34,801 nt of DNA from Anaerolineales bacterium. Lineage in GTDB: Bacteria > Chloroflexota > Anaerolineae > Anaerolineales > Villigracilaceae. Location of the stretch: assembly GCA_016789345.1 (NCBI GenBank), contig JAEURG010000239.1, positions 1 to 34,801 on the forward strand, in the 5' to 3' direction. How positions within the stretch are numbered: position 1 is the stretch's first letter; each line of letters starts with the position of its first letter. Below, piece after piece: positions 15,899 to 24,055 of the stretch. Both the position numbers and the translations under genes were made by a program. The notes under the pieces are model-generated. The model had not been told where the DNA came from and ran no database searches. It saw only the letters and a program-made list of their open reading frames with translations.

Positions 15899-18691
15899 CT
15901 AGTGTGAAGTGTTGAAGGCTTGCACAAGTTCTTCAACACGGATTTCCGTTTCATTGAGTTTAAGAATTGGTTTGGTTGTGACTTCACCAATTTTTTGGAA
16001 TGGTAAATTTGCAAATTGTTTTTCAAAAGCAGATTCGTTTTTTGGAGTCACTTCAACAAGCAAACATCCATTCACTTCATTGAATATGTTTAATGATTCG
16101 AATTTGACTTCAGCACCAAGGCGACCACCAATGCACATTTCTGCAATTGCAACCCCGAGACCACCTTCACTTAAATCATGCGCAGATCGGATTAAATTAT
16201 TTTTGATGGCTTGATGCAATGCTTTGTAAACTTGTAATGCTGATTTTGGAACATTAGGAATATTTTTTTGTTCCGTTTGAAAATTGCCAACCAAATAAAT
16301 AAGATTGCCTGCTTCTTTTAAATCCATGGTAATAGATTGATTGACATCTTGAATAATACCAATTGCAGAAATTAATAACGTAGGTGGAATGGCATGGCGC
16401 AAACCATCTGCACCGAGATATTCATTGTTGAGCGAATCTTTTCCGCTGATGAATGGCGTGCCATAAAAAAGTGATGCATCATGACAACCGCGACATGCTT
16501 CAACGAGTGCCCCCAATGTTTCTGGACGAAGTGGATCACCCCAACAAAAATTATCAAGCACGGCGATTCTTTCAGGGTCAGCACCAACTGCAACAGCGTT
16601 GCGAATCGCTTCATCCATCACAGACCATGCCATTTGATATGCATCACGTTTTCCAAATTCAGGATTGATTCCATTGGAAAGCACGATACCTTTTGTTCCT
16701 TTTGTGCCAATAGGTTTAATCACCGCCGCATCGGAAGGTGCATCGGCTTCAATACCTGTCAAAGGTTTGACAACTGTTCCGCCTTGTACTTCGTGGTCGT
16801 AGATGCGAATTGTTGATGCTTTGCTTGCGATGTTTGGAGAAGAAAGTAAAGAGAGCAGATGACTAGAGATTAGATGATTAGGAATTGGTGCAGAAATAAT
16901 ATTCTCTATTCTCTGTTCTCTTATAACTGCTTTCAGTTGTCTTTGTGGAATTCCTTCATGTAAAAATTCATTGTCCATATTCACAACGGATTTTTCACCA
17001 TAACGAACGATGAGTCTGTTCTTGCCAGTGAATTCACCAATGTCTGTGAGTTCAGTGTTGAATGTGTCACATAATTTTTGCAAATCAGAAATTTTTTCTG
17101 GTGCAACTGCGAAGACCATTCTTTCTTGTGCTTCGGAGAGCCAAATCTCCCATGGAGCCAAACCTGGATATTTTAATTTCACGCGAGTCAAATCAACATC
17201 ACAACCAATCGATGAAGCCATTTCCCCAACTGCGGAAGATAATCCGCCTGCGCCACAATCGGTGATGTCGTTGTAAAGCTCTAAGTCTCTTGCGCGGACT
17301 ATGACATCAATCAAACCTTTTTCTGTAATCGGGTCACCGATTTGAACGGACGCACCAGAGACTTCTCCTGTTTGTGCATCCATGGTCATAGATGAAAATG
17401 TTGCGCCGCGTAAACCATCACGACCTGTTCTTCCACCTAATACAACGACTCGATCACCAACTTGTGGATTCTTTTTATGTTTTCCTTTGGGAGCAATGCC
17501 AACACATCCGCAAAAGACTAATGGATTAGCTGTGTAGCCTTCATCATAAAGAATTGCTCCATTGACAGTTGGAATGCCAATTTTATTTCCATAATCTTGC
17601 ACCCCAGCCACAACACCTGATTGAATTCTGCGAGGATGTAAAACGCCTTCAGGCAAAGATTTTGGATCTAAATCTTGTGGACCGAAACATAAGATATCTG
17701 TATTTGCAATTGGCTTTGCACTGACTCCAAGCACATCGCGGATGACTCCACCGACGCCTGTGTTTGCACCACCAAACGGCTCTACTGCTGACGGATGGTT
17801 GTGCGTTTCAGCTTTGAAGGAAATTTCAAATTCATCATCAAAGTCGATGATGCCTGCATTATCTACAAATGCAGAGATAACCCAAGGCGCGTTGATTTTG
17901 TCAGTTGCTGATTTGAGATAAGTTTTGATTAAAGAATCGATATTCGATATTCGGGATTCGTCGTTCGAGTATCGAATATCGATTTTCGCTTTAAACGTTT
18001 TATGAACACAATGTTCACTCCATGTTTGTGCAATGGTTTCAAATTCAACATCGGTTGGGTCACGTTTTGCTTCGATGAAATAATCTTGAACAGCTTTCAT
18101 CTCTGCTAAATCTAATGCAGCACGACGTTCTTTGGAAAGTGCGAGTAATTTATCATTTGATAATTTGCGGATGGGAATGATTTCCACTTCACCGCTTGAT
18201 TCAACTTCTTCAGGAAAGGATGGAGTAATTTCACCAATTGTCCAATGTTGGATGACGTTATTTGCAAGTAATGCCTTTGCAAGCTGTTCAACTTGCTCAA
18301 CTTTCAAACCTTCAACTTGAAACCTAAGACCCGTTGCGGCGCGATGAACTCCATTGATTTTTAATTCGTGTGATGCGCGAACGATTTGCTCTGCAACAGG
18401 GTCTGTGACGCCGGGGCGAAGAGAAACTTCCAGAATAACAGAATCAGGTTGGGGCGTGGAAAGAGGCGCGGGTAGTTCAATCCACAAAGCGGACTGAGTT
18501 ACAGGGTCTGTTAAAAGTTTGAGAGCCAACTGTTGCAATTCTTCCTGCGACAGTTGGCCCTCGATAAAGTAGAGGTCCTGAACGCTGATGCGTTTCAGGA
18601 GCTGGAATCCGAGTAAGTGGGCGTCTCTTAAATAGCCGTTTGAACGTGGGTCTTTGTTTTTGGTTTGAACAAGAAATTTGTAGATGGACAT
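15899..18691 (-). CDS. purL: FGAM synthase synthetase subunit with N-terminal PurS-like region
   Basis: ATP-dependent conversion of FGAR to FGAM with PurQ. 930 aa, about 190 longer than a small PurL. The extra N-terminus looks like two PurS-like units: about residues 1-75 (MSIYKFLVQTKNKDPRSNGY onward) and about 82-155 (VILEVSLRPGVTDPVAEQIV onward). The catalytic part has QTWSEHCVHKTFKAKI, FKAETHNHPSAVEPFGGANT, GVGGVIRDVLGVSAKPIANT, LTDCGAGGLSSAVGEM-type motif (ITDCGAGGLSSAVGEMASS), and SLLSSPNIASKAS. Two linkers are coded by heptamer repeats: about residues 237-253 (RYSNDESRISNI) and about 591-614. A strong promoter lies just upstream, giving a predicted 5' leader of only about 6 nt and no Shine-Dalgarno sequence, so purL may be read leaderless. 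It is the first gene of the purine cluster. Confidence 0.96.
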   Translation of the reverse strand: MSIYKFLVQTKNKDPRSNGYLRDAHLLGFQLLKRISVQDLYFIEGQLSQEELQQLALKLLTDPVTQSALWIELPAPLSTPQPDSVILEVSLRPGVTDPVAEQIVRASHELKINGVHRAATGLRFQVEGLKVEQVEQLAKALLANNVIQHWTIGEITPSFPEEVESSGEVEIIPIRKLSNDKLLALSKERRAALDLAEMKAVQDYFIEAKRDPTDVEFETIAQTWSEHCVHKTFKAKIDIRYSNDESRISNIDSLIKTYLKSATDKINAPWVISAFVDNAGIIDFDDEFEISFKAETHNHPSAVEPFGGANTGVGGVIRDVLGVSAKPIANTDILCFGPQDLDPKSLPEGVLHPRRIQSGVVAGVQDYGNKIGIPTVNGAILYDEGYTANPLVFCGCVGIAPKGKHKKNPQVGDRVVVLGGRTGRDGLRGATFSSMTMDAQTGEVSGASVQIGDPITEKGLIDVIVRARDLELYNDITDCGAGGLSSAVGEMASSIGCDVDLTRVKLKYPGLAPWEIWLSEAQERMVFAVAPEKISDLQKLCDTFNTELTDIGEFTGKNRLIVRYGEKSVVNMDNEFLHEGIPQRQLKAVIREQRIENIISAPIPNHLISSHLLSLLSSPNIASKASTIRIYDHEVQGGTVVKPLTGIEADAPSDAAVIKPIGTKGTKGIVLSNGINPEFGKRDAYQMAWSVMDEAIRNAVAVGADPERIAVLDNFCWGDPLRPETLGALVEACRGCHDASLFYGTPFISGKDSLNNEYLGADGLRHAIPPTLLISAIGIIQDVNQSITMDLKEAGNLIYLVGNFQTEQKNIPNVPKSALQVYKALHQAIKNNLIRSAHDLSEGGLGVAIAEMCIGGRLGAEVKFESLNIFNEVNGCLLVEVTPKNESAFEKQFANLPFQKIGEVTTKPILKLNETEIRVEELVQAFNTSH
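16851..16921. repeat. Heptamer-periodic repeat inside purL (second locus)
   Basis: The clearest part is 16901-16921: ATTCTCT, ATTCTCT, GTTCTCT. The stretch 16858-16885 is also cut in sevens (for example AGAGATT, AGATGAT) and resembles the purB repeat. It is read in frame as a variable linker (REQRIENIISAPIPNHLISS) just before the conserved SPNIASK motif. Confidence 0.6.
17935..17983. repeat. Seven-unit heptamer repeat inside purL (49 bp, perfect 14-bp terminal inverted repeats)
   Basis: Exactly seven 7-mers, for example TATCGAA and ATTCGAT. The arms ATCGATATTCGATA (17936-17949) and TATCGAATATCGAT (17970-17983) are perfect inverted repeats around a 20-nt centre. It is read in frame between KTFKAKID and SLIKTYLKSATDKI of PurL. 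It has the same length and unit count as the carA element but different heptamers. Confidence 0.85.
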
Positions 18692-18703
18692 AAGGGTTTC
18701 GAG

Positions 18704-18732
18704 ATTGTACCCTTTGGCACTTGTCTAGTCAA
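18704..18732 (-). promoter_or_regulatory. Sigma70-type promoter for the purine operon
   Basis: Minus strand -35 TTGACT (18727-18732), 17-nt spacer, -10 TACAAT (18704-18709). Predicted start is near 18697, 6 nt before the purL ATG. It sits in the 57-nt gap after lysX. No terminator is seen in that gap, so read-through from the lysine operon is possible. Confidence 0.7.
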
Positions 18733-18748
18733 CAGATGTTACGAAATG

Positions 18749-19600
18749 TTAAGCTTTTTGTCTTACATTTTGTAAAACGTATTCAATCATCTTTTGTGGA
18801 ATGTTCACGCCCGTTGTTGTGATGCTGTTTCGAAATTCCATCGTGTGATTTATTTCGTTGATGGTGTATCCATTTTCTGTTTCAAATAAATCGAGAGCGA
18901 GCAATCCGCCACCAACGGCTTGTGCGGCACGTTGACATAAATCTGCAATCTCATCTGTGACTGGGCAATTCGTTGCAATACCACCGCGGGCTGTGTTGGT
19001 GATCCAATTTTCGGATGAACGATAGATGGCACAAATACATTCATCGCCAATCACAAACGCACGAATATCTCTATCAGGTTTGTTGATATATTCCTGAATA
19101 TAAAAAACTTGATGATTGACTCCAAGTGAAGATTTATGTTCAATCAATGATTCGGCTTGTGACTTATTTTCGACTTTGGCAAGCAATCTTCCCCATGACC
19201 CAACGACTGGTTTCAATACACATGGATAGCCCATCGCTTCAATCGCCCTGATAGCTGATTCTTCATCGAATGCCATCAACACTCTGGGAGTTGGGATTCC
19301 GTTCTTCGCGAGCAATTGACTCGTGACGTATTTATCGCCACATCGTTCAGCAACTAATGATGAATTCACAACTGGAATTCCATGTGCTTCAAAGATGCGT
19401 GAGATGTAAAGTCCGCGTGAGTATGAAATAGAGCGTTCGAATAATACATCAATCTCTTGGGGAAGTTGATGTATGTCAAAGAAAGCATCTCCATCATTAA
19501 TGCGGACGATTTCTATATCGTCACGTTTTTCCACTTCATCCAATAAATATTTTTCTTCGGCTCGTAAGCGGGTGTATAAAAATCCAACTCGGGTTGTCAT
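18749..19600 (-). CDS. lysX: Alpha-aminoadipate-LysW ligase LysX
   Basis: ATP-grasp ligase that attaches the amino group of alpha-aminoadipate to the C-terminal Glu of the carrier protein LysW, protecting it during lysine synthesis. 283 aa, normal. Motifs: [60 protein letters not shown], the LysX-type [20 protein letters not shown], and [20 protein letters not shown]. It starts 11 nt after the homoisocitrate dehydrogenase stop with AAGGAG upstream. RimK- or ArgX-type ligases are related, but the operon and the NTARGG and EINHTMEF motifs favour LysX. LysW itself is not in the window. Confidence 0.93.
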   Translation of the reverse strand: MTTRVGFLYTRLRAEEKYLLDEVEKRDDIEIVRINDGDAFFDIHQLPQEIDVLFERSISYSRGLYISRIFEAHGIPVVNSSLVAERCGDKYVTSQLLAKNGIPTPRVLMAFDEESAIRAIEAMGYPCVLKPVVGSWGRLLAKVENKSQAESLIEHKSSLGVNHQVFYIQEYINKPDRDIRAFVIGDECICAIYRSSENWITNTARGGIATNCPVTDEIADLCQRAAQAVGGGLLALDLFETENGYTINEINHTMEFRNSITTTGVNIPQKMIEYVLQNVRQKA

Positions 19601-19611
19601 GGGATAACTCC

Positions 19612-20613
19612 TTAACTTATTCTTTCAATAATTTTTTTCGTCACTTGACTGGTTGTTAAACTTCCACCCAAATCAGGTGTGGTTTCTTTAGATGCAATAC
19701 AACTTTCAACTGCTTTGCGTAATTGTTCTGCTGATTCTTTTTCATTTAGATAATCCAACATCATGGCTGTCGCCAAAAACATCGCAATCGGATTTGCTTT
19801 GCCTGTGCCGACCAATGGCGGCGCACTTCCGTGAACAGGTTCAAATACAGAAGCATGGACGCCAATATTTCCAGAAGCGGCGACTCCAAGTCCGCCGACA
19901 AACATGCAGGCTTCATCACTCAAGATGTCGCCGAATAAATTGGTCGTGACGATGACTTCAAATTGTTCAGGCGCGCGCACTAATTCCATGGCACATGTAT
20001 CTACAAGCATTTCATGCAAAATAATTTCAGGATATTCTTTTGCAATTTCAAATGCAACTGCGCGGAAAAGTCCGCAAGTTTGGCGAAGTACATTGGCTTT
20101 ATGAATTACGTGAACTGATTTGCGATTAGTTTGTCTTGCCAAGTCAAATGCTTTGCGGATGATTCTCTCAGAGCCTTTGCGTGTGATAACTCTTTCTGTG
20201 ATGGCACGATTTCCATCATTTTCGAGTCTTTCAATTCCAGAATATAAGCCTTCTATATTTTCGCGAACGATAATGATGTCAATATTTTCTTTTGATGATT
20301 CATGTGGAATTGAACGACATGGTCTTAAGTTGGCAAACAACTCCAATGACTGACGCATCCGCACGACGGGGGAAAAATATCCAGCGAGGTTGGGTGGTGT
20401 CGTAACAGCGCCAAATAAAGTCGCGGAAGAAGCGCGGATTTGTTCAAGAGTCGAATCGGGTAATGGCGTGCCAAGTCGCTCGTAGGCGTTGAATCCAATA
20501 TCTGCGCGGGTGAATTCAAAATCCAATGGCAATGCAGATAAAACTTGTTTTGCACAATCAATCACTTCGGGTCCGATGCCATCGCCAGGGAGAAGACAAA
20601 TTTTATAGGTCAT
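19612..20613 (-). CDS. hicdh: Homoisocitrate dehydrogenase (isocitrate/isopropylmalate dehydrogenase family)
   Basis: NAD-dependent oxidative decarboxylation of homoisocitrate to 2-oxoadipate in the alpha-aminoadipate pathway. 333 aa. Motifs: [90 protein letters not shown] and [12 protein letters not shown]. The RENxEGLY segment resembles Thermus homoisocitrate dehydrogenase rather than 3-isopropylmalate dehydrogenase, which has an RELTGG-type sequence there. The start overlaps the preceding stop by ATGA. A broader substrate range, including isocitrate or isopropylmalate, cannot be excluded. Confidence 0.85.
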   Translation of the reverse strand: MTYKICLLPGDGIGPEVIDCAKQVLSALPLDFEFTRADIGFNAYERLGTPLPDSTLEQIRASSATLFGAVTTPPNLAGYFSPVVRMRQSLELFANLRPCRSIPHESSKENIDIIIVRENIEGLYSGIERLENDGNRAITERVITRKGSERIIRKAFDLARQTNRKSVHVIHKANVLRQTCGLFRAVAFEIAKEYPEIILHEMLVDTCAMELVRAPEQFEVIVTTNLFGDILSDEACMFVGGLGVAASGNIGVHASVFEPVHGSAPPLVGTGKANPIAMFLATAMMLDYLNEKESAEQLRKAVESCIASKETTPDLGGSLTTSQVTKKIIERIS

Positions 20614-21107
20614 GCAAGCAAATCCTGTATCTCATGTGTTTTAAGAAAATTGATAATGCCGCCAGCATCTGCAATTTTCAAAACAAAATCAGGCAAGGCT
20701 TGTGCTTGATATTGATGTCCGTTCGTACGATTGAAAATTTCACCTGTGGCTAAATTGACATCAATGTCGTCGCCTTCGGTGATATCCGCAACCGCTTCAG
20801 GGCATTCTAGAATTGGCAAACCAATATTGATTGCATTTCTAAAAAAGATTCGTGCAAACGATGGTGCGATGATGCATTTTGCTTGTGAGCCTTTGATAGC
20901 AATTGGTGCGTGTTCGCGCGATGAACCACATCCAAAGTTTTGTCCGCCAACGATGACATCACCAGGTTGCATTGTTTTTGCATATTCAGGTTTGACTTCG
21001 CAAAAAACATTTTTTGCAAGTTCAAGTGGGTCAATCGTAATGTTGTAACGACCAGGGATGATTTCATCCGTGTTCATGTTTTCTCCAAACGTCCATGCTT
21101 TTCCCAT
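20610..21107 (-). CDS. hacB: Homoaconitase small subunit (LeuD/LysU family)
   Basis: Swivelling-domain subunit of the hydro-lyase that isomerises homocitrate/homoaconitate to homoisocitrate. 165 aa from the ATG at 21107, chosen because AAAGGAGA lies 5 nt upstream and the protein then opens MGKAWTFGENMNTDEIIPGR as family members do; the upstream in-frame extension to 21143 has no such signal. Other motifs: GGQNFGCGSSREHAPIAIKG and AKCIIAPSFARIFFRNAINI. It overlaps the dehydrogenase gene by 4 nt. Isopropylmalate isomerase activity is the alternative; the operon context favours lysine. Confidence 0.85.
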   Translation of the reverse strand: MGKAWTFGENMNTDEIIPGRYNITIDPLELAKNVFCEVKPEYAKTMQPGDVIVGGQNFGCGSSREHAPIAIKGSQAKCIIAPSFARIFFRNAINIGLPILECPEAVADITEGDDIDVNLATGEIFNRTNGHQYQAQALPDFVLKIADAGGIINFLKTHEIQDLLA

Positions 21108-21128
21108 AAGAGTCTCCTTTGATGATTT

Positions 21129-21200
21129 ACCACAAAGTGTCACAAAGATTCACAAAGGAAAACCAATTAAACCTTTGTGTTACTTCGTGTCCTTCGTGGT
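21129..21200. repeat. Inverted repeat between the two homoaconitase genes
   Basis: Left arm 21129-21158 contains CACAAAG three times with 10-nt spacing. Right arm 21172-21200 carries the inverted counterparts (CCTTTGTG ... CTTCGTGGT). The arms pair imperfectly across a 13-nt centre. It begins right at the stop codon of the large-subunit gene and could form a hairpin in the operon mRNA between the two cistrons. Confidence 0.65.
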
Positions 21201-22465
21201 TAAGAAATAGTTTCCAAAAGTTCACGTGGGTCTGTGATTTTGCCAGTGAGTGCAGTTGCTGCAGCGGTAGCAGGACTCGCTAAATAAATTTCCGAAAGTG
21301 GACTTCCCATACGTCCAATGAAATTTCTATTCATTGTTGTCAATGCGCGTTCACCTGGTGCAAGGATTCCGCCGTGACGTCCAATACATGCGCCACAACC
21401 AGAACCAGTTACCGTGCAACCTGCGTCCATCAAAATATCGATCAAGCCATTGGTCAATGCTTTTCTATAAATGCGATCACTGGCAGGTGTAACGATGACA
21501 CGCACAAGTGGATTTACTTTTTTACCTTTCAACATATTTGCCACAATTTCTAAATCTTCATAACGTGCGTTGGTACATGTGCCAATATAAACTTCATGCA
21601 CATCCAAGCCTTGGACTTCTGTCAACGGTTTGACGTTATCAACATCAGGATGACAAGCCACTTGTGGAACCAGAGTTGAAACATCTACCTCAAGTACACG
21701 TTCATATCGTGGATTTACTGGAAGAATTCGCTCAAAGGGACCTTTCCCTTTAGCAGGCGTCTCATTTTCAAGATAATTAATCGTTACATCATCGGCTGCA
21801 ATCAATCCACATTTTGCACCGATTTCAGTGGACATGTTTGGAAAAATAATTCGTTCGTGCATTGGCAAGTTATCAATGTATTCGCCACCAAACTCAACAG
21901 AGCGATAGGTTCCACCATCCATACCAAGTAAGCCTGCAATGTGAATCATCACATCTTTGGCGTATACGCCAGGTTGAGATTGCCCGCTTAATTCCACGCG
22001 AATCGTTTCAGGGACTTTGAACCAACATTTCCCAGTAATCCAAGCAACGCCAATTTCTGTAGAACCAAGTCCAGTTCCGAAAGCTCCCATGGCTCCGTAT
22101 GTATTGGAATGTGAATCTGCACCAATAACTATTGCTCCAGGTGTAATGTAACCTTCTTCGATCATCACCTGATGACAAACACCTTGATGTAACAAGTGTG
22201 GCAATTCTTGTTCTTTGACAAACTCAATAATCTTTTTATGATTCTCTGCCGCCAAAACATTTGGCGCAGGGTAGGCATGATCAAAATGAATCACAATTTT
22301 GTTTTTATCTAAGATTGGTTTGCCAATATCACGAAATGCTTTGATTGCAAGTGGCGTGGTGTTATCGTGACTCATGATGTAATCGACATCTAATAACAAG
22401 ATTTCACCTGCTTGAACTTGTTTGCCTGCTTTACGTGAAAAAATTTCTTCGATTAATGTGCCCAT
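21200..22465 (-). CDS. hacA: Homoaconitase large subunit (LeuC/LysT family)
   Basis: 4Fe-4S hydro-lyase subunit acting with the small subunit at 20610-21107. 421 aa, matching the archaeal/Thermus-type LeuC2 and HacA group rather than the ~470-aa E. coli LeuC. Cluster ligands fit Cys297 (GTCTNARYEDL) and Cys357/Cys360 (GSGCGACIGRHGG). Also VIGADSHSNTYGAMGAFGTG, GLGSTEIGVAWITGKCWFKV and NRNFIGRMGSPLSEIYLASP. AAGGAG lies before the ATG. It is separated from the upstream synthase gene by 10 nt and from the downstream subunit by a repeat. Confidence 0.88.
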   Translation of the reverse strand: MGTLIEEIFSRKAGKQVQAGEILLLDVDYIMSHDNTTPLAIKAFRDIGKPILDKNKIVIHFDHAYPAPNVLAAENHKKIIEFVKEQELPHLLHQGVCHQVMIEEGYITPGAIVIGADSHSNTYGAMGAFGTGLGSTEIGVAWITGKCWFKVPETIRVELSGQSQPGVYAKDVMIHIAGLLGMDGGTYRSVEFGGEYIDNLPMHERIIFPNMSTEIGAKCGLIAADDVTINYLENETPAKGKGPFERILPVNPRYERVLEVDVSTLVPQVACHPDVDNVKPLTEVQGLDVHEVYIGTCTNARYEDLEIVANMLKGKKVNPLVRVIVTPASDRIYRKALTNGLIDILMDAGCTVTGSGCGACIGRHGGILAPGERALTTMNRNFIGRMGSPLSEIYLASPATAAATALTGKITDPRELLETIS

Positions 22466-22475
22466 GAATTCTCCT

Positions 22476-23858
22476 TTATTTGTTATTTCCGTTATATTTT
22501 TTCAAAACCATTCTTGTATCCGTGCGTTTGACACCTTGAACAGTACGAACTTCTTCGATTAGATTATTCAATGCCATCATGTTTTCTGCATTGATGAAAG
22601 CACTGATGTCATAATCACCAGTCACTTCATAAACAGAATTGACATTGGTAAGCCCACGCAAACGACGAACGACTGAAGAAGTGTAAACATGCGATTCGAC
22701 TTCCACCATTAACATCGCGCTGATGTCTCTAGGAATCACATCGATCTCTCTACCCGTGACCTGCTCGGCAATCTCTAAAATATCCGCATCGAAAAGTTGT
22801 TTTCTCTGATCACCGATGTTTTTGATGCGTGAAACAATCACTTCTAACTCCGCACTACTGACTTCGATATCATATTCATCGAGGCGTGCTTGCACAGCAC
22901 TTTTGCCTGTATATTTGTCAATGACAATTTTTCTTTCACGTCCAAGCATAGCTGGGTCAAATGGCTCGTACGTTCTTGGGTCTTTCAACACGCCATTGGT
23001 ATGGACTCCGCTTTTGTGGCTGAATGCGTTTTGTCCAGTGATAGGTTTATTGGGTGAGAGAAAGAAGCCAGAAATTTTTTCGAGATAACTGGAAAGTTCC
23101 ATCAACGGTTGAATGTTGTATTTTTGAATCCCCTCTAAGTTATGAAAAGATAAAATTGTTTCTGCTAAATCAGGGATGCCTGTGCGTTCGCCTAATCCGT
23201 TCACAGTTGTATGAATACAATTTGCTCCAGCACGAACACCTGCCATCGCATTGGCTAATGCAAGTCCATAATCGTCGTGGCAATGTAAATCAATTTGACA
23301 GGGGAGTAATAACTCATGTAATGCAGAGACTCTTTCAAACATATTGTGAGGTTGCATGATTCCCAAAGTGTCTGCAAAACTGATTCGGTCTGCTCCTGAT
23401 TCAATAGCGGCATTACAAATTTGCACAAGGAATTCAAAATCCGTACGAGTTGCATCTTCAGGTGTGTAACGAACTTTTAAATCTAAACTCTTTGCATAAG
23501 AAATATGTTCTCGGATAATTTCAATGGCTTGATCTTGTGTTCGATGAAGTTTGCTATCTAAGTGAATCTTGGAGGTGGCATAAAAAATCGCAACACGATT
23601 CGCGCCGCAGGCTTTGGCACGGTCAATGCCTGTGTGTGATGCAATGCTGTGGGCGACCACTTCAGCCCGAAGTCCGAGAGAGGCGATTTTTTCAATCGCT
23701 TTCGCTACATTTGGTGAAACAGATGGGTCACCAGCTTCAATCATCTCCACACCAACACAATCCAGCATTTTGGCAATTTCAATTTTTTCATCTACACTGA
23801 AATTGACATACGGCGTTTGTTCGCCTTCACGTAATGTTGTATCTAAAATTTCAAACAT
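22476..23858 (-). CDS. hcs: Homocitrate synthase-like enzyme with C-terminal RAM domain
   Basis: Condenses acetyl-CoA with 2-oxoglutarate to homocitrate, the entry to alpha-aminoadipate lysine synthesis. 460 aa. Catalytic TIM-barrel: FEILDTTLREGEQTPYVNFS, FADTLGIMQPHNMF, metal-binding HCHDDYGLALANAMAGVRAG, TTVNGLGERTGIPDLAE, then FSHKSGVHTNGVLKDPRTYE. Residues about 380-458 (ISAMLMVEVESHVYTSSVV onward, with YEVTGDYDISAFINAE) look like an Lrp/AsnC-type RAM ligand-binding domain, a fusion also known in archaeal homocitrate synthases. This implies amino-acid feedback, probably by lysine. GAGG lies 5 nt before the ATG. It is the first gene of the operon, about 15 nt after an intrinsic terminator, so expression likely depends on read-through. 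2-isopropylmalate synthase or citramalate synthase is the alternative reading. Confidence 0.85.
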   Translation of the reverse strand: MFEILDTTLREGEQTPYVNFSVDEKIEIAKMLDCVGVEMIEAGDPSVSPNVAKAIEKIASLGLRAEVVAHSIASHTGIDRAKACGANRVAIFYATSKIHLDSKLHRTQDQAIEIIREHISYAKSLDLKVRYTPEDATRTDFEFLVQICNAAIESGADRISFADTLGIMQPHNMFERVSALHELLLPCQIDLHCHDDYGLALANAMAGVRAGANCIHTTVNGLGERTGIPDLAETILSFHNLEGIQKYNIQPLMELSSYLEKISGFFLSPNKPITGQNAFSHKSGVHTNGVLKDPRTYEPFDPAMLGRERKIVIDKYTGKSAVQARLDEYDIEVSSAELEVIVSRIKNIGDQRKQLFDADILEIAEQVTGREIDVIPRDISAMLMVEVESHVYTSSVVRRLRGLTNVNSVYEVTGDYDISAFINAENMMALNNLIEEVRTVQGVKRTDTRMVLKKYNGNNK

Positions 23859-23873
23859 AAATTCCTCATGGAC

Positions 23874-23909
23874 AAAATAAAAAACGCTCTCCGTTATCGG
23901 AGAGCGTTT
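23874..23909 (-). terminator. Intrinsic terminator/attenuator before the lysine operon
   Basis: Minus-strand hairpin AACGCTCTCCG, a 4-nt loop, and CGGAGAGCGTT (11 perfect pairs plus an A-U pair), followed by a U-rich tail. It ends about 15 nt before the homocitrate synthase start codon, leaving no room for a downstream promoter. Confidence 0.9.
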
Positions 23910-23939
23910 AGGTAAGCAGATAAAAAATAAATAAAGTTA

Positions 23940-24037
23940 TTTCTATTTTCTGTTTAACCGAAACAAAACCAAACCCGACAACATTGGTTGCAGATTTGGC
24001 TTGCGCTTTGATTTGGTTTCATAACAGAAAATAGAAA
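23940..24037. repeat. 98-bp inverted repeat in the lysine-operon leader
   Basis: Perfect 15-bp terminal inverted repeats: TTTCTATTTTCTGTT at 23940-23954 and AACAGAAAATAGAAA at 24023-24037. A weaker inner AAACCAAA/TTTGGTTT pairing follows. The arms are themselves cut in sevens (TTTCTAT, TTTCTGT). It would fold as a long hairpin in the leader RNA, competing or alternating with other structures. It could equally be a MITE-like element. Confidence 0.7.
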
Positions 24038-24041
24038 GCAT
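23943..24041 (-). CDS. Putative leader peptide of the lysine operon (32 aa)
   Basis: ATG at 24041, TAG at 23943-23945. The product is hydrophobic and basic, with two suggestive clusters: Lys at residues 10, 12 and 14 (TKSKRKP), and Leu at residues 17, 21, 24, 26 and 29 plus a Val (MLSGLVLFRL). The predicted transcription start is only about 8 nt upstream and there is no Shine-Dalgarno sequence. Promoter, short ORF, long hairpin, intrinsic terminator and first gene are arranged as in ribosome-mediated attenuation of amino-acid operons. Which amino acid would be sensed is unclear: the genes point to lysine, the denser codon cluster to leucine. The ORF nearly coincides with the inverted repeat and might be incidental. 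Confidence 0.4.
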   Translation of the reverse strand: MLSIFCYETKSKRKPNLQPMLSGLVLFRLNRK

Positions 24042-24055
24042 AAAGATTGAGCCGA

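Noticed and set aside
18692-18748. PurR-type operator or purine riboswitch before purL.
   Set aside because: The gap is filled by a promoter and only about 6 nt of leader; no aptamer-sized RNA or clear operator can fit.
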